A stretch of DNA of 64,000 bases from an uncultured Bacteroidia bacterium (GTDB lineage Bacteria > Bacteroidota > Bacteroidia > Bacteroidales > UBA932): NCBI GenBank assembly GCA_902774155.1, contig CACYHF010000007.1, positions 1 through 64,000 on the forward strand, written 5' to 3'. Within the stretch, counting starts at the first letter, position 1, and each line of letters opens with the position of its first letter. Of this stretch, positions 50,709-60,130 are shown piece after piece. The translations under genes were made by a program, and so were the position numbers. The notes below the pieces were generated by a model that ran no database searches, was not told the DNA's origin, and saw only the letters and a program-made list of their open reading frames with translations.

Positions 50709-50730
50709 CGAATTTTATTCTGAATTATCA

Positions 50731-51357
50731 CTATTTTTTTAACATAGGGCCGATAAAATTGACAGAATCCACCACAACTTTGGTACTGTCGGTCTCTATC
50801 AGGAACTCATTGTTGAAGGGGCGCAGGAGGATGGCGTTGCGGGCCCTTTCGTCGGAACGCATCCCATAACCCTGCATGGAACCGGAGGGAGAATACATAT
50901 GGATATAGCAGTCTGTCCATATCTCGTGTTTCACGCTGTCCCAATAGAGGGTGTCCGTCTCCATGGTTTCCTGCTTGAGGATGTTCTTGATAACCACTTT
51001 ACCAAAAGCACTCCAGCGCTCCTTGTCCGGCTGGGGATATTTGTCATGGCGGGCTTTCTGGGCCTTGATGGTGGTTTCCAGCGTTCCTTCCTCACTATAG
51101 GCGAACACACGGATGCCAGACGGGAACAAATCGTATGAAAGCGTGTCGTGTTCATACACTTCCATCCGGGGAGCCTCCACGCGCATTTTCAGCTGGCCGT
51201 TTTCCGACTGCACGTAAAACATACTGTCCACCACCTGGATGGGAATTTTCTCCAGGTCCAGCTTCTCCGCTTCCGAAAGGTTTCCCTTGCAGGAAAAAAC
51301 GACGAAAGCAAGCGCCGAAGCGCTTGCCATCATCTTAGCTATGTGGGTTAGAGACAC
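50731..51357 (-). CDS. lptC: LptC-like lipopolysaccharide export protein
   Basis: 208 residues if started at GTG 51357, which directly abuts the stop of the TPR gene (TAAGTG). An internal ATG at 51333 would give a shorter lipoprotein signal lacking the basic residue. The lipobox is 'ALAFVVFSC'. The mature part is an LptC/LptA-type beta-jelly roll ('VVDSMFYVQSENGQLKMRVEAPRMEVYEHDTLSYDLFPSGIRVFAYSEEGTLETTIKAQKA', 'ETDTLYWDSVKHEIWTDCYIHM'). It would carry LPS from the inner-membrane LptBFG to the LptA bridge. In Bacteroidota LptC is commonly lipoprotein-like, consistent with this sequence. Confidence 0.88.
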   Translation of the reverse strand: MSLTHIAKMMASASALAFVVFSCKGNLSEAEKLDLEKIPIQVVDSMFYVQSENGQLKMRVEAPRMEVYEHDTLSYDLFPSGIRVFAYSEEGTLETTIKAQKARHDKYPQPDKERWSAFGKVVIKNILKQETMETDTLYWDSVKHEIWTDCYIHMYSPSGSMQGYGMRSDERARNAILLRPFNNEFLIETDSTKVVVDSVNFIGPMLKK

Positions 51358-52698
51358 TTACTGTACGCGGACGGTAGTGGTAGCAGTCATGCCACCGCAG
51401 GAAACAGTGTAGCTCTGGCCCTTGGTGAGGTCGTACATGAAGGCCTCGGAGGCTTCCGGATAATAGCGGCTTACGCTGGACAGGGACGCTGCGGCTTCGT
51501 CGGCTACGCTGGGATCTGCGTTGCGGGCTTTCTGATAATAGTCCGCGGCAGCCCAGTAGCGGGCCCACTTGTCCTGGGTTTCACCGCAGGTGGCGGAGGC
51601 CCAGAGGTTACCCATAATCAGATAGGCCTTGCCGGCGAATCCGTAGTCCATTTCGATGGCCTTGCGGGCAGCCTCGGCGGCTTTGCCACGCATACCGTTC
51701 TTGTAGCAGAAGGCAGCCATTTCATAATAGTACTGGGCGTCCGTTGCCGTATCGGAATCCGGGGAATCGATGGCTTCTTCCAGGTACTTGGCGGCGTCGG
51801 CCACATTGCCGCGGGCGGCGTTCAGACGATACAGGCCGAAGGCACTCTTATAGGAAGGATCCAGACGGTACATGGAGGTAACGGCGTTCAGGTAGAGATC
51901 GTTGGAGGCGCAGTCATCGGCCGTGTTCATGAGCTTCACGATATTGGAAACCAGGGCCAGATTGTCAGGGTCTGCGGCATAACGGGGGCCGAAGATGGCG
52001 ATGAGGTTCTCGCAGGAGGCAACCTTGCTGTCTGCGAAGATGCTCTCGATGGCCGACTTGGCTTTCATGTTATCCTCTTCCTCTGCCTCGTTCTTGGGAG
52101 TGGCGCCTTCTACATCGGCCATCACCTTGTCATACATGGCGATGACATCGTCTGCGGTGAGCTGGTTCTCACGATACATGGCGATGGAAGCCTGCAGCAG
52201 GTTCACCAGCAGGCCACCGTTGGACTGGGTGCCCAGTTCGTCCACAATCTCACCCACATTCTTGTAAATATAGGGGGCGTCGCTGCCACGGTAGTTGATC
52301 ATATACTGACCCTTGTTGTTCAGGATGACAGGCTTCTGATCTACACCCTTAGGAGTACGGGGATACTCCTGCAGACGCTGATCCTGCAGGGTGAGGATGG
52401 TGTCCACGATGGCTTCCTTGTGGGTTTCGTCCTTTACCTGGCCATACAGACGGGCCATAAGCGTGGTGCCGTGGATGAACATGTTCTGCGATGCGCTGGC
52501 AGGGCACACAGCATAAGCGTGACGCCAGTTGGGCAGGGCAGAATCATAGTTCTTCTGCTTATAATACTCCGTGTAATAGGAGAGATACTTGATGCATTCC
52601 TCCCTGTTGGGTCCGGAACCGAACTTGTCCTGGGCAGTGGCCTTCTGTCCGCCGAAAATAGCCATAGCGGCAAGGAGAATGAGCGTAATCTTTTTCAT
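51358..52698 (-). CDS. Periplasmic tetratricopeptide-repeat protein
   Basis: 446 residues with a signal peptide ('ITLILLAAMAIFGGQKATAQ'). The body is helical with TPR-like pairs ('CIKYLSYYTEYYKQKNYDSALPNWRHAYAVCP', 'SAFGLYRLNAARGNVADAAKYLEEAI', 'AQYYYEMAAFCYKNGMRGKAAEAARKAI', 'ARYWAAADYYQKARNADPSVADEAAASL'). The last 30 residues are a small strand region ('SYTVSCGGMTATTTVRVQ'). It is a conserved member of the coaX-lptC cluster of Bacteroidota; its partners are unknown but envelope assembly is likely. It abuts lptC. Confidence 0.85.
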   Translation of the reverse strand: MKKITLILLAAMAIFGGQKATAQDKFGSGPNREECIKYLSYYTEYYKQKNYDSALPNWRHAYAVCPASASQNMFIHGTTLMARLYGQVKDETHKEAIVDTILTLQDQRLQEYPRTPKGVDQKPVILNNKGQYMINYRGSDAPYIYKNVGEIVDELGTQSNGGLLVNLLQASIAMYRENQLTADDVIAMYDKVMADVEGATPKNEAEEEDNMKAKSAIESIFADSKVASCENLIAIFGPRYAADPDNLALVSNIVKLMNTADDCASNDLYLNAVTSMYRLDPSYKSAFGLYRLNAARGNVADAAKYLEEAIDSPDSDTATDAQYYYEMAAFCYKNGMRGKAAEAARKAIEMDYGFAGKAYLIMGNLWASATCGETQDKWARYWAAADYYQKARNADPSVADEAAASLSSVSRYYPEASEAFMYDLTKGQSYTVSCGGMTATTTVRVQ

Positions 52699-52743
52699 AA
52701 CATCAGTATTTTTGGTTTTAATTTTCTCAAGGATTGTGCCAGT

Positions 52744-54036
52744 TTATTCGTAAGGACGTTTCTGGAACCAGATGTCGAAGACATTCAGGCCCACGTTAAA
52801 TCCAAAGTAAGTCTCTTTTACCTGGGAGGTGGCCAGGCCGCGCCGGCCGAAATCCAAACCCACGGTGAGGCCGTTGTACCAGCGGAAAACCGGCAGGGTG
52901 GTACCAAGAGTGATGCCGATGGCATTCACGTGCGCACCGTCCACGGTATAATAAGATTGGTCGAAGTATATACCGCCTCTGTATGTCCAGCGTTTCAGGG
53001 GATAACGGATATCGTTTCGGTTGGGGGTGTACGCAAACCCGGCCCGGAAGCTTTGTCCCACCGATTGCCGGAACACGGCGTCTCCGATGTTGGAGAAGCC
53101 TTTTACGGCATCCAGCTTGGAACGGCTCCAATCCGTACGGGTGTAATCCACTTCTATCAGGAGTTTGTCCGTATAGCGGTAGCTGAGGCCCACGCCGATT
53201 TCGTCTCCCATCCCAATCTGGTAATTGCTTAGGACGCCGTTGTCACGGGTACGGTAATAGTCTCCCAGTTCTTCATAGTGGATGGTGTATCCGGTGAGTC
53301 TTGTAGCTAACTGATAGGTGGCGCCCAAGGTGAGGAAAGAACGGGTGGACAGGGGTTGCTCGTACTGCAAACCGAATTTAGCCGAGAAATTGTTCACCTG
53401 CAGGGAGTCTCCGGAAGCCATATTGCGGAAGGAGGCGTCGTCATAGACGATGGTGGCCTTCTTGTTGATATTACCGAAACGGTAATTAGCCTGGGCTCCC
53501 AGGGAAAGCCGGTTCCACAGGGTGGCGGCAAAAGCCGCAAATACCTGGTAAATACCACCGTTTCCGCTGGAGGTAAAGGTCCGGTAACCGGTATCCACGT
53601 CCATTTCGGCATAAGAGATCTTATAACCTACATCGCTTATTGGAGTAATGCCCACCATCATGGCGGTGTGCTTCCACAGGGGGAAGGAAAGGACGAAATC
53701 GTCTATGTTAAAGGTGGTGTTCAGCGCTTTTTTATCACCTTCCCTGAATAGGGAGATGCGGCCGTCCAGACCGAAATCCACCATAAAGGAAAGGGAGTCG
53801 CGCGCCGTCATGGAAGCCGGGTTGGTGATGTTGATATAGCGGTTGCTGCGGGCTGCAATGCCCACACCGCCCATACTGCGGTTCCAGGCCGTTCCGCTTT
53901 GGTGCAGCTGACCCACGCCGAATACGGAATAGGGAGAAAAACCACTGAACGTTCCGTCCGTCTGTGCCGAAGCGACCCAGCCGGAAAGAAGCAGTACAAC
54001 AACCACAGCCCACTTATTCACCCATTTTCTGAACAT
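52744..54036 (-). CDS. Outer-membrane beta-barrel protein of the coaX cluster
   Basis: 430 residues with a signal peptide ('WAVVVVLLLSGWVASAQ'). The mature protein starts 'TDGTFSGFSPYSVFGVGQLHQSGTAWNRSMGGVGIAARSN', a FadL/PorV-like N-terminus. It has regular barrel strands ('LSLGAQANYRFGNIN', 'FLTLGATYQLATRL', 'TYFGFNVGLNVFDIWFQKRPYE'). In Bacteroidota a protein of this kind is regularly encoded next to coaX, but I know of no established function. Its start overlaps the coaX stop by 23 bp. Confidence 0.85.
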   Translation of the reverse strand: MFRKWVNKWAVVVVLLLSGWVASAQTDGTFSGFSPYSVFGVGQLHQSGTAWNRSMGGVGIAARSNRYINITNPASMTARDSLSFMVDFGLDGRISLFREGDKKALNTTFNIDDFVLSFPLWKHTAMMVGITPISDVGYKISYAEMDVDTGYRTFTSSGNGGIYQVFAAFAATLWNRLSLGAQANYRFGNINKKATIVYDDASFRNMASGDSLQVNNFSAKFGLQYEQPLSTRSFLTLGATYQLATRLTGYTIHYEELGDYYRTRDNGVLSNYQIGMGDEIGVGLSYRYTDKLLIEVDYTRTDWSRSKLDAVKGFSNIGDAVFRQSVGQSFRAGFAYTPNRNDIRYPLKRWTYRGGIYFDQSYYTVDGAHVNAIGITLGTTLPVFRWYNGLTVGLDFGRRGLATSQVKETYFGFNVGLNVFDIWFQKRPYE

Positions 54037-54742
54037 ATTCGTCTGCCATTAAAGCCAAACCCATCAAAACAAGGTTACAAATTACAAAGATGGAACTTTT
54101 CATCCGTTTTGCAAAATAATTCGCATCGCCGCCGGTAAATATGGCGATGTTTTCCGGATGCAGTGCCAGGTAGCCTTCCATCTCAAAAATGATGCCTGAT
54201 ACCACTCCACTGCCGATAGAGGCCTGTTCCGACAAGCCTAAAAGCTCCGGTGCCTCCGGAATATCCACCAGTGGAAGGGAGCGGGAATACCGGTTCAGCG
54301 CCTTGAAACGGGTACGGCAGCCCAGGGAAATGTTTCCGCCGCGGTACAGACCGTCTTCGCCGATAAAATCGATGGAAAGGGTGGTGCCGAAATCCACGAG
54401 GGTGCAGCCCCGTCCCTTGAACAGATAACGCGCAGCCAGGATGGCGGCCGCTCTGTCGTAGGAAAGATAGGAAGGAAGTCCGTGACCCACCAGCCATTCG
54501 CGGTGCCGGCCGTCCAGAATGAGCAGGAAACTGCATTCCTGCTTCAGGAGGGTTTCATCGGCCTGGGAAATGGGATATACGGAAGACACCACCATTACGA
54601 CGGGTTTTTCGCGTTGGATGAGGGACTGGATGAATTCGATGTACTTTTCCCCTTGGTAACGGTAAGTTTTTCCAAGGGTCATCCGCTCCGACCAGGCGGC
54701 CTTCAGAGCCGTATTTCCTATTTCTACCAGTAAGTTGGCCAT
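54014..54742 (-). CDS. coaX: Type III pantothenate kinase
   Basis: 242 residues from ATG 54742. It is an ASKHA-fold kinase with 'NLLVEIGNTALKAAW' (phosphate-1 motif), 'LSYDRAAAILAARYLF' in place of the usual G.DR, 'CTLVDFGTTLSIDFIGEDGLYRGGNISLGCRTRFKAL' (phosphate-2 motif) and 'FTGGDANYFA'. It phosphorylates pantothenate in the first step of coenzyme A synthesis and belongs to the feedback-insensitive, K+-dependent type. An in-frame TTG three codons upstream lies inside the promoter and should be ignored. Confidence 0.95.
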   Translation of the reverse strand: MANLLVEIGNTALKAAWSERMTLGKTYRYQGEKYIEFIQSLIQREKPVVMVVSSVYPISQADETLLKQECSFLLILDGRHREWLVGHGLPSYLSYDRAAAILAARYLFKGRGCTLVDFGTTLSIDFIGEDGLYRGGNISLGCRTRFKALNRYSRSLPLVDIPEAPELLGLSEQASIGSGVVSGIIFEMEGYLALHPENIAIFTGGDANYFAKRMKSSIFVICNLVLMGLALMADEYVQKMGE

Positions 54743-54748
54743 AGACTG

Positions 54749-54756
54749 CAAAAGTA
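54749..54756 (-). promoter_or_regulatory. -7 promoter box 6 nt before coaX
   Basis: Minus-strand TACTTTTG, ending 6 nt before ATG 54742 and only 5 bp from the mfd stop. Confidence 0.5.
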
Positions 54757-54760
54757 CGAA

Positions 54761-57700
54761 TTATTGCAGTTTTTTCAAAATTTCCAGGGCCTTGCCCAGG
54801 GAATCCACGCCACGGGAGACCGTCCGGAGTTTGCCGCCGTCCTGGTTGAACTTGAACAGGGTGGGATGGTCGTTCACCTGAGCCAACACCTTTTCGAACT
54901 GTTTGGACTGGTAATAGCCGGATAACGGATTATTCACGAAGAACATAATGAGCATCCCGTTCTTGATGATAATCTTCTCAAAACCGGTGGTGGTACCTAA
55001 ATTTCTGATCTTGACCACCTTGAACAGGTTGTCCACTTCCTCGGGCATGGTGCCGAAACGGTCCGCGACCTGTGCCGCCAGCCGGTCAATCTCCCTTTCC
55101 TGCGTCTGGGCGTCCAGTACTTTATATACCCGGATCTTTTCGGCCATTACATCGATGTAATCGTCGGGGATATAGGCGGGCTTGTCTGTTTCGATGGTGC
55201 AGTCGTCCACGTATTTTTCCGTGCCGGAACGGGTGCTGATGCCTGTTTCCACACCCAGTTCCTCCATGGCTTCGGACAGGATTTTCTGGTAGGTTTCGTA
55301 GCCCATATCGGAGATGAAGCCACTTTGTTCGGCCCCTAGCAGATTACCGGCGCCGCGGATATCCAGGTCCTGCATGGCAATGTTGAAGCCGCTGCCCAGG
55401 TCGGAGAATTCCTCAATGGCCCGCAGGCGCCTTCTGGCGTCGTCGGAGATGCTTACCAGCGGCGGAACAATCAGATAGCAGAATGCCTTTTTATTGGATC
55501 GGCCTACTCTGCCGCGCAACTGGTGCAGGTCACTGAGACCGATATTCTGCGCCTGGTTCACGATGATGGTATTGGCGTTGGGAATATCCAGGCCGTTCTC
55601 AATAATGGTGGTGCACAGGAGGAGGTCGTAGTCGCCGCGCATAAAGGCCAGCATACGGTCTTCCAGTTCCTTGCCTTCCATCTGGCCGTGGGCCACGCAG
55701 ATCTTCATATCCGGAACCAGGCGGTGAAGGATATCTTCGATGGCCGATAATTCCTCTACCTTATTGTGCAGGAAGAACACCTGGCCACCCCTGTTCAGTT
55801 CATAATTGATGATACTCTTGATTTCCTGCTCGTTGAACAGAATGATTTCCGTCTGGATGGAAATGCGGTTGGGAGGCGGCGTCTGAATGATGGAAAGGTC
55901 ACGGGCGCCCAGCAGGGAAAATTGCAAAGTGCGCGGAATGGGCGTGGCAGTGAGGGTAAGGGTATCCACCGAACTCTTGAGCTGACGCAGTTTTTCTTTG
56001 GCCGATACGCCGAATTTCTGTTCTTCATCGATAATCAGCAGGCCCAGGTCCTTGAATTCAAAGCCATTACCCAGGATTTTATGCGTACCTATCAAGATGT
56101 CGATAGTGCCTTCTTTTAACCTTTTTTTAATGTCGGTGATTTGCTTGGCCGTACGTAAGCGGCTCACGTATTCCACCGTGCAGGGGAATCCTTCCAGACG
56201 GGATTTGAAGGTTTCATAATGCTGGAGGGAAAGGATGGTGGTAGGAACCAGTACCGCTACCTGTTTGGAGTCCGAAACAGCCTTAAAGGCCGCCCGGATG
56301 GCAATTTCCGTTTTTCCGAAGCCCACATCGCCGCAAACGAGGCGGTCCATGGGGCAGCGGTCTTCCATATCCTCCTTCACCGCCTTGGTGGCCCGCTCCT
56401 GATCCGGCGTATCCTCGTACATAAAGGAAGATTCCAGTTCTTCCTGAAGATAAGTATCGGCCGAAAAGGCAAAGCCATCCGAGGCACGACGTTTGGCGTA
56501 AAGCTGAATCAATTCCTTGGCAATGTCCTTGACGCGCGATTTGGCGGCCGATTTCAGGTTACCCCAGGTTTTGGAGCCCAGTTTATTGATGCGCGGCGGC
56601 TCCCCTTCCTTGGAACGGAAACGGGAAATCTTGTGCAGGGAATGCACGGAAACAAAGACCACGTCTCCCCCGCTGTAGGTGAGTTTCACCACTTCCCTTT
56701 CTCGGCCGAAGTTATCTTTTACCTTCACCAGGCCGCTGAAAATACCCACACCGTGATCTATATGGACAATATAATCGCCCCGGTTGAAGGCGCTTAGGTC
56801 GTTCAGGGTGAGTTGTTCGCTCTTTTCCACGGTCCGGCGCATGCGCACGCGGTGGAAACGGTCGAAAATCTCGTGATCCGAGTACCAGCAAACTTTGTCT
56901 TCGTGGTCGATAAAGCCGGAATGGATGTTCTTTTCCTTCACGAATTCCGGAAGCAGGGCGTTCGGATCCTGCAGCATAATGGAACGCAGCCGTTCCAGCT
57001 GGCTTTCCTTCTCCCCGAAAATCAATACCCTGTAATTATTTTCCAGGCGGGTCCGGATATCGGAAATGAGCAATTCGAAGTTCTTGTTGAAAACCGGCTG
57101 CGGAGAAATATTAAATTTCACTAAATGTTCCTCCGGCTGTTTCTGGAGGGGTATATCCAGATAAATATGTTTATGGATCAGCAAAGAGGGATAAAACTCT
57201 TTTTCCCTGTACATATCCGACGAATCCAGCCACACCAGGGTATCGGCGGGTAAAAGCGTAGTGAGACTCTCCCCTTCCTCGGCCTCACGGGCGGCAATGT
57301 CGGGATAAATATCGGCCTGTTTTAATTTCTCTATTGAAAGCTGGGTGTTGCAGTCGAAGCTGTGGATCTTTTCCACTTCGTTGCCGAAAAAGCTGATGCG
57401 GTAGGGTTGGGCCGATGAGTAGGAAAAAATATCGATGACGGCCCCGCGCAGGGCGAATTGACCGGGGGCCGATACAAAATCCACCTTTTCAAATCCTTCC
57501 TCCAACAGGCGGGTCCGGATGCTTTCGTAGGGAATTTCCTCTCCTTCCTTGATGACGAACAAGGCATCGGACAGTTTCCGGGCCGAAGGAATCTTTTCTT
57601 CCAGTGCTTCCGGGTAAGTGACGATGAAGAGTTTTTCATCGGCCGTATGATTTAACAGCCTGCCGATAGCGGCCGTGCGCTGCACGCCCAGGGAAGATTT

Positions 57701-58000
57701 ATAATTGCTTCGTTCGACGCTTTTTCCCGATTCGGGCAGGAAAAAAATGCAGTCCCCTTCCACCAGGTTATACAAATCGGCCGATGCATATTCCGCCGAT
57801 TCCCGGGTAGGAAGTACAATTAACTGAACGCCAGGCTTTGCTACCTGAGACAAAACTACCCACCGGGCCGACAGGAAAAGGCCACTGCAGAAGACTTCTT
57901 CCGTCTGTTGGATTTCCTGCTGAAGTTGAGCGGATGATTTTGTACTTATAAACAATCCCTGCATTTTTCCTGTTGATAAGCTGTTAATAACCCTGTTCAT
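54761..58000 (-). CDS. mfd: Transcription-repair coupling factor Mfd
   Basis: 1079 residues from ATG 58000; an internal ATG at 57964 is an equally good start and would leave the origin-like DNA noncoding. Domains in order: UvrB-like module (residues about 40-330), RNA-polymerase-interacting CarD-like domain ('FNRGDYIVHIDHGVGIFSGL'), SF2 translocase with 'CGDVGFGKTEIAIRAAFKA' (Walker A), 'LIIDEEQKFGV' (Walker B), 'TLTATPIPRTL' and 'LDIPNANTIIVNQAQNIGLSDLHQLRGRVGRSN', and a C-terminal TRCF domain. It pushes RNA polymerase off stalled lesions and recruits UvrA. The N-terminal region is shorter than in Bacteroides but the core is complete. Confidence 0.97.
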   Translation of the reverse strand: MNRVINSLSTGKMQGLFISTKSSAQLQQEIQQTEEVFCSGLFLSARWVVLSQVAKPGVQLIVLPTRESAEYASADLYNLVEGDCIFFLPESGKSVERSNYKSSLGVQRTAAIGRLLNHTADEKLFIVTYPEALEEKIPSARKLSDALFVIKEGEEIPYESIRTRLLEEGFEKVDFVSAPGQFALRGAVIDIFSYSSAQPYRISFFGNEVEKIHSFDCNTQLSIEKLKQADIYPDIAAREAEEGESLTTLLPADTLVWLDSSDMYREKEFYPSLLIHKHIYLDIPLQKQPEEHLVKFNISPQPVFNKNFELLISDIRTRLENNYRVLIFGEKESQLERLRSIMLQDPNALLPEFVKEKNIHSGFIDHEDKVCWYSDHEIFDRFHRVRMRRTVEKSEQLTLNDLSAFNRGDYIVHIDHGVGIFSGLVKVKDNFGREREVVKLTYSGGDVVFVSVHSLHKISRFRSKEGEPPRINKLGSKTWGNLKSAAKSRVKDIAKELIQLYAKRRASDGFAFSADTYLQEELESSFMYEDTPDQERATKAVKEDMEDRCPMDRLVCGDVGFGKTEIAIRAAFKAVSDSKQVAVLVPTTILSLQHYETFKSRLEGFPCTVEYVSRLRTAKQITDIKKRLKEGTIDILIGTHKILGNGFEFKDLGLLIIDEEQKFGVSAKEKLRQLKSSVDTLTLTATPIPRTLQFSLLGARDLSIIQTPPPNRISIQTEIILFNEQEIKSIINYELNRGGQVFFLHNKVEELSAIEDILHRLVPDMKICVAHGQMEGKELEDRMLAFMRGDYDLLLCTTIIENGLDIPNANTIIVNQAQNIGLSDLHQLRGRVGRSNKKAFCYLIVPPLVSISDDARRRLRAIEEFSDLGSGFNIAMQDLDIRGAGNLLGAEQSGFISDMGYETYQKILSEAMEELGVETGISTRSGTEKYVDDCTIETDKPAYIPDDYIDVMAEKIRVYKVLDAQTQEREIDRLAAQVADRFGTMPEEVDNLFKVVKIRNLGTTTGFEKIIIKNGMLIMFFVNNPLSGYYQSKQFEKVLAQVNDHPTLFKFNQDGGKLRTVSRGVDSLGKALEILKKLQ

Positions 58001-58190
58001 AAGTCACTGGAGAGAAGTGGGGAAAATGAGTGAAGGAACCGTCCACAGGACATTCACAGGATATGAGCGGGTTTTTAACAAGGTTTTTATAGGTATAAAT
58101 AATTGATTTTTATTAAATTATGTTTAGATATCAACATATTAACAAGCCTATAAAAACATCAATATCTTAAAAATAAAAACTATATTTGTA
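57965..58190. other. Candidate replication origin (oriC-like intergenic region)
   Basis: Three same-orientation DnaA-box-like 9-mers, TGTTGATAA (57971), TGTTAATAA (57982) and TGTTCATAA (57994), are spaced 11 and 12 bp apart, i.e. one helical turn. They have 1-2 mismatches to TGTGGATAA. Two TCCACAGG/TTCACAGG motifs (58042 and 58053) follow in the other orientation, then about 110 bp of very AT-rich DNA (58070-58188), including TATCAACATATTAACA. Genes diverge from it: nine minus-strand genes to the left, four plus-strand genes to the right. dnaA itself is not in the window. Confidence 0.42.
58181..58188 (+). promoter_or_regulatory. -7 promoter box of ruvB
   Basis: TATATTTG, 26 nt before the ATG at 58215. 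Confidence 0.5.
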
Positions 58191-58214
58191 TTTGAATTGA
58201 ACCGACCGCAAGCC

Positions 58215-59255
58215 ATGACCGACTTTGACCCGCACAATCCAGCAGACCGCAAAGATAGTGAATTTGAAGGAATAATCCGTCCGCAGGAGCTGGATGATTT
58301 CACCGGACAGAAGGAAATCGTCTCTAATCTGAATATCTATATAAAGGCGGCCAAACTCAGGGGAGAAGCTTTGGATCACGTGCTGTTCCACGGTCCTCCC
58401 GGTCTGGGTAAGACCACCCTGGCGCATATCATCGCCAATGAGATGGGCGTGAATATGAAGGTGACTTCGGGTCCTGTGCTGGATAAGCCGGGAGACCTGG
58501 CGGGTCTGCTTACTTCCCTGGAAACCGGCGACGTGCTGTTTATCGACGAAATCCACCGGCTTTCTCCGGAAGTGGAGGAATACCTATATTCGGCCATGGA
58601 GGATTATGTGATCGATATTATGATCGATAAAGGACCGGGGGCACGTTCCGTACGGATTAACCTGAATCCTTTCACGCTGGTGGGAGCCACCACGCGGAGC
58701 GGCTTGCTCACGGCGCCGCTGCGGGACCGTTTCGGCATCAATTGCGCGCTGGAGTATTACGATGTGGAAGATCTGAAAAAGATTGTGATCCGCAGCGCCA
58801 CCATCCTGAATCTGGAAATAGACGACGATGCTGCCGGAGAGATTGCCCTGAGAAGCCGGGGAACCGCGCGAATCGCCAATGCGCTGTTAAAACGCGTGCG
58901 GGACTTTGCCCAGGTACTGGGAGACGGACGCATCAATCTGGAAATTACGCGTTTCGCCCTGAATAAACTTAAAATTGACAAGCGGGGGCTGGATGCCATT
59001 GACAACAAGATTCTCCGGACGCTCATCCTTACTTTCAAGGGCGGTCCGGTAGGTATCGGCACCCTGGCCACCTCCGTGAGTGAAGATGCCGGCACTCTGG
59101 AAGAAGTCTATGAACCTTTCCTGATCAAGGAAGGTTTCATCATCCGCACCCAGCGCGGCCGCGTGGCCACAGACCTTACCTACCAGCATTTAGGTATGGA
59201 ATCCTATTTACCCCAAAGAAAATACAATCCAGATGAAAGCGGTACGTTATTTTAG
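58215..59255 (+). CDS. ruvB: Holliday junction branch-migration ATPase RuvB
   Basis: 346 residues from ATG 58215 (an in-frame TTG at 58197 is less likely). RuvB motifs are '[26 protein letters not shown]', Walker A '[22 protein letters not shown]', Walker B '[24 protein letters not shown]', '[20 protein letters not shown]' (sensor 1) and '[22 protein letters not shown]' (sensor 2), then a winged-helix C-terminus. It is the hexameric motor that migrates Holliday junctions with RuvA. The C-terminal 20 residues ('[16 protein letters not shown]') overlap the next gene by 23 bp. Confidence 0.97.
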   Translation: MTDFDPHNPADRKDSEFEGIIRPQELDDFTGQKEIVSNLNIYIKAAKLRGEALDHVLFHGPPGLGKTTLAHIIANEMGVNMKVTSGPVLDKPGDLAGLLTSLETGDVLFIDEIHRLSPEVEEYLYSAMEDYVIDIMIDKGPGARSVRINLNPFTLVGATTRSGLLTAPLRDRFGINCALEYYDVEDLKKIVIRSATILNLEIDDDAAGEIALRSRGTARIANALLKRVRDFAQVLGDGRINLEITRFALNKLKIDKRGLDAIDNKILRTLILTFKGGPVGIGTLATSVSEDAGTLEEVYEPFLIKEGFIIRTQRGRVATDLTYQHLGMESYLPQRKYNPDESGTLF

Positions 59256-60042
59256 CTTATTATTATTAATATTTGTGGCAGTTCCGGCTTTGGGGTGCAC
59301 GTCGTGCATTGTGAGCGGGAAGTATACCAAGGATGGGAAGGCGGTGATGTATAAGCACCGGGATTCGAAGTGCCAGGATGTGGCGGTGGCGTATTTCCAG
59401 GGGGAGAAATACAGGTTGATGGGAATTGTGAATGCCGATTGGCGCACGAATCCGCCCTACGGGGTGCCTGCCGGAACGGGTGAGGTATGGGCCGGAGAGA
59501 ATGAAACCGGCTTTGCCATTATGAATACGGCCACCTATGATTTGAAAGATGACGACGTACCTGCGGAACTGATGGACCGGGAAGGGGTATTTATGTACAG
59601 GGCGTTGGAAATATGCGCTACGCTGGAAGATTTTGAAACCTATCTGGATACGCTTTCCAGGCCGATGTGTGTAGAAGCCAACTTCGGCGTCATTGACGCT
59701 CAGGGCGGCGCAGCTTATTATGAGGTGAACAACCACAAATGGGTGAAGTATGATGTGAACCGGGAACCTTTGGGATACCGGGTGGTGACCAATTTCACCA
59801 TGACGGGCCGGGAAGAGGATAGAAAAGGTGTGGACCGGTATATAAAGGCACATAAGATTCTTGCATCTACTTATGTTCCTATGCAGGAATGGGATCATAC
59901 TTTCTTTATCAAGAATATTTCCTGTTCCGGAAAACCCATTTTGCGGGATATCACTTCCTGTGCAGTGGTTTTTGAAGGAAATGTTATGTGGGCTTCGCTG
60001 GGAAAACCGGATCAAGTGCCGTGTTTACCCTATAAGTTGTAA
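59233..60042 (+). CDS. Exported Ntn-hydrolase (linear amide C-N hydrolase / acyl-transferase-like)
   Basis: 269 residues with a signal peptide ([17 protein letters not shown]) ending just before '[29 protein letters not shown]'. Cleavage would expose Cys22 as the N-terminal nucleophile, the arrangement of C45/choloylglycine-hydrolase-like Ntn enzymes. Conserved features include '[12 protein letters not shown]', '[24 protein letters not shown]' and '[10 protein letters not shown]' (Asn near the oxyanion site). It probably hydrolyses a small amide in the periplasm; bile-salt or penicillin activity should not be assumed. The protein is short compared with many relatives, which extend about 80-100 residues further. 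It overlaps ruvB by 23 bp. Confidence 0.78.
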   Translation: MKAVRYFSLLLLIFVAVPALGCTSCIVSGKYTKDGKAVMYKHRDSKCQDVAVAYFQGEKYRLMGIVNADWRTNPPYGVPAGTGEVWAGENETGFAIMNTATYDLKDDDVPAELMDREGVFMYRALEICATLEDFETYLDTLSRPMCVEANFGVIDAQGGAAYYEVNNHKWVKYDVNREPLGYRVVTNFTMTGREEDRKGVDRYIKAHKILASTYVPMQEWDHTFFIKNISCSGKPILRDITSCAVVFEGNVMWASLGKPDQVPCLPYKL

Positions 60043-60071
60043 AAAGTCCTAAAAAAGTCACGAAAAATACT

Positions 60072-60079
60072 TATATTTG
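60072..60079 (+). promoter_or_regulatory. -7 promoter box of frdA
   Basis: TATATTTG, 51 nt before ATG 60131. The leader between them is AT-rich and contains 'tagcgcctacaaaag'. Confidence 0.5.
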
Positions 60080-60130
60080 TAAACTGCTAACATAGCGCCT
60101 ACAAAAGACTATATACCAATTTTAAATTAT

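Noticed and set aside
59233..60042. Bile-salt hydrolase or penicillin acylase
   Set aside because: The nucleophile Cys and Ntn layout fit the superfamily only; residues that define those activities could not be recognised.
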